A stretch of 64,000 bases of DNA from Haloferax marinisediminis (lineage in GTDB: Archaea; Halobacteriota; Halobacteria; Halobacteriales; Haloferacaceae). Shown here one piece after another: positions 63,870 to 64,000 of this stretch. The stretch covers positions 496,001-560,000 of the forward strand of contig NZ_WKJP01000001.1 in assembly GCF_009674585.1 (NCBI RefSeq), in the 5' to 3' direction. The position numbers were made by a program, and so were the translations under genes. Numbering within the stretch: the first letter of the stretch is position 1; every line of letters starts with the position of its first letter. The notes under the pieces are model-generated. The model did no database searches and was not told the DNA's origin. It saw nothing but the letters and a program-made list of their open reading frames with translations.

Positions 63870-64000
63870 ATGTTCGCCGATAGAAAAGACGCAGGCCGCC
63901 GACTCGCGGACCTGCTCGACGAACGGGGAGAAACGGCGGACGTCGTCCTCGCTATCCCCCGGGGAGGACTTCCAGTCGGCCGTGAAGTTGCCGACCGACT
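63870..64000 (+). CDS. Phosphoribosyltransferase (5' part, cut by window end)
   Basis: ATG 63870 begins MFADRKDAGRRLADLLDERG, followed by VVLAIPRGGLPVGREVADRL, the N-terminal part of the haloarchaeal phosphoribosyltransferase family (PRGGLPVG motif). Continues beyond 64000. Confidence 0.85.
   Translation, partial: MFADRKDAGRRLADLLDERGETADVVLAIPRGGLPVGREVADR

Overview
This 64-kb window is chromosomal DNA of a halophilic archaeon, most likely Haloferax or a close relative. The proteins are acidic and rich in Asp and Glu, codon third positions are strongly G/C, and the gene content is archaeal: PCNA, PriL, Hjc, RadA, TBP, thermosome, SRP54, L39e, L31e and eIF6. Many starts lie about 24-31 nt downstream of a TATA-like box, as expected for haloarchaeal leaderless transcripts. 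From memory only, the order radA ... tyrS/thermosome ... tRNase Z/RFC/asd ... PCNA resembles the Haloferax volcanii main chromosome. No rRNA, insertion sequence, integrase or CRISPR array was seen. One tRNA is present.

Layout. 0.1-12 kb: rlmE, an NmrA-like reductase, a Tat lipoprotein, an arsenate-reductase-like phosphatase, PCNA, a membrane histidine kinase, an MFS transporter, primase large subunit, a SWIM protein and Hjc. 12-21.8 kb: a histidine kinase enclosed by two membrane domains, an adenosylhomocysteinase-like gene with an MTA/SAH deaminase nearby, a membrane protein/regulator pair, hisG, a CPBP protease and TBP. 21.9-28.6 kb: the tRNA G10 methyltransferase, a candidate structured RNA, GNAT, asd abutting an RFC small-subunit gene, tRNase Z, PhzF and an SPFH protein. 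28.7-38.6 kb: a DUF460 nuclease-like protein, TyrS, eIF1A, Rio1, a Dim2-like KH protein, NnrE, thermosome, an orphan ABC-tail protein, a 35-aa zinc microprotein and tRNA-Arg(UCU). 38.7-43 kb: a UPF0200/UPF0201 pair, a nucleoside-recognition membrane protein, a split MgtE-type pair and an AT-richer accessory stretch with a frameshifted Tat-exported gene. 43-49.4 kb: SRP54, a D-2-hydroxyacid dehydrogenase, LysE, and the operon L39e-L31e-eIF6-L18a-prefoldin alpha-FtsY. 49.6-64 kb: EamA, ThpR, a histidine phosphatase, TPR plus DUF424, a PAS kinase, SufS, a large exported G8 protein, MscS, SufU, RadA, the HtpX/PspAB membrane-stress pair, an NAD-dependent epimerase and a truncated phosphoribosyltransferase.

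How the genes work together. Most of the window is housekeeping. The DNA replication and recombination genes (PCNA, PriL, Hjc, one RFC subunit, RadA) are scattered but share the neighbourhood. Translation, folding and targeting genes form one tight operon, with SRP54 close by. SufS and SufU supply iron-sulfur clusters. The deaminase and the adenosylhomocysteinase-like enzyme suggest that S-adenosylhomocysteine is recycled through S-inosylhomocysteine. The most unusual items are the candidate structured RNA near 23 kb, the RFC subunit with a degenerate Walker B motif, the repeats overlapping the tRNA-Arg 3' end, the orphan ABC tail, and the kinase with membrane domains at both ends.
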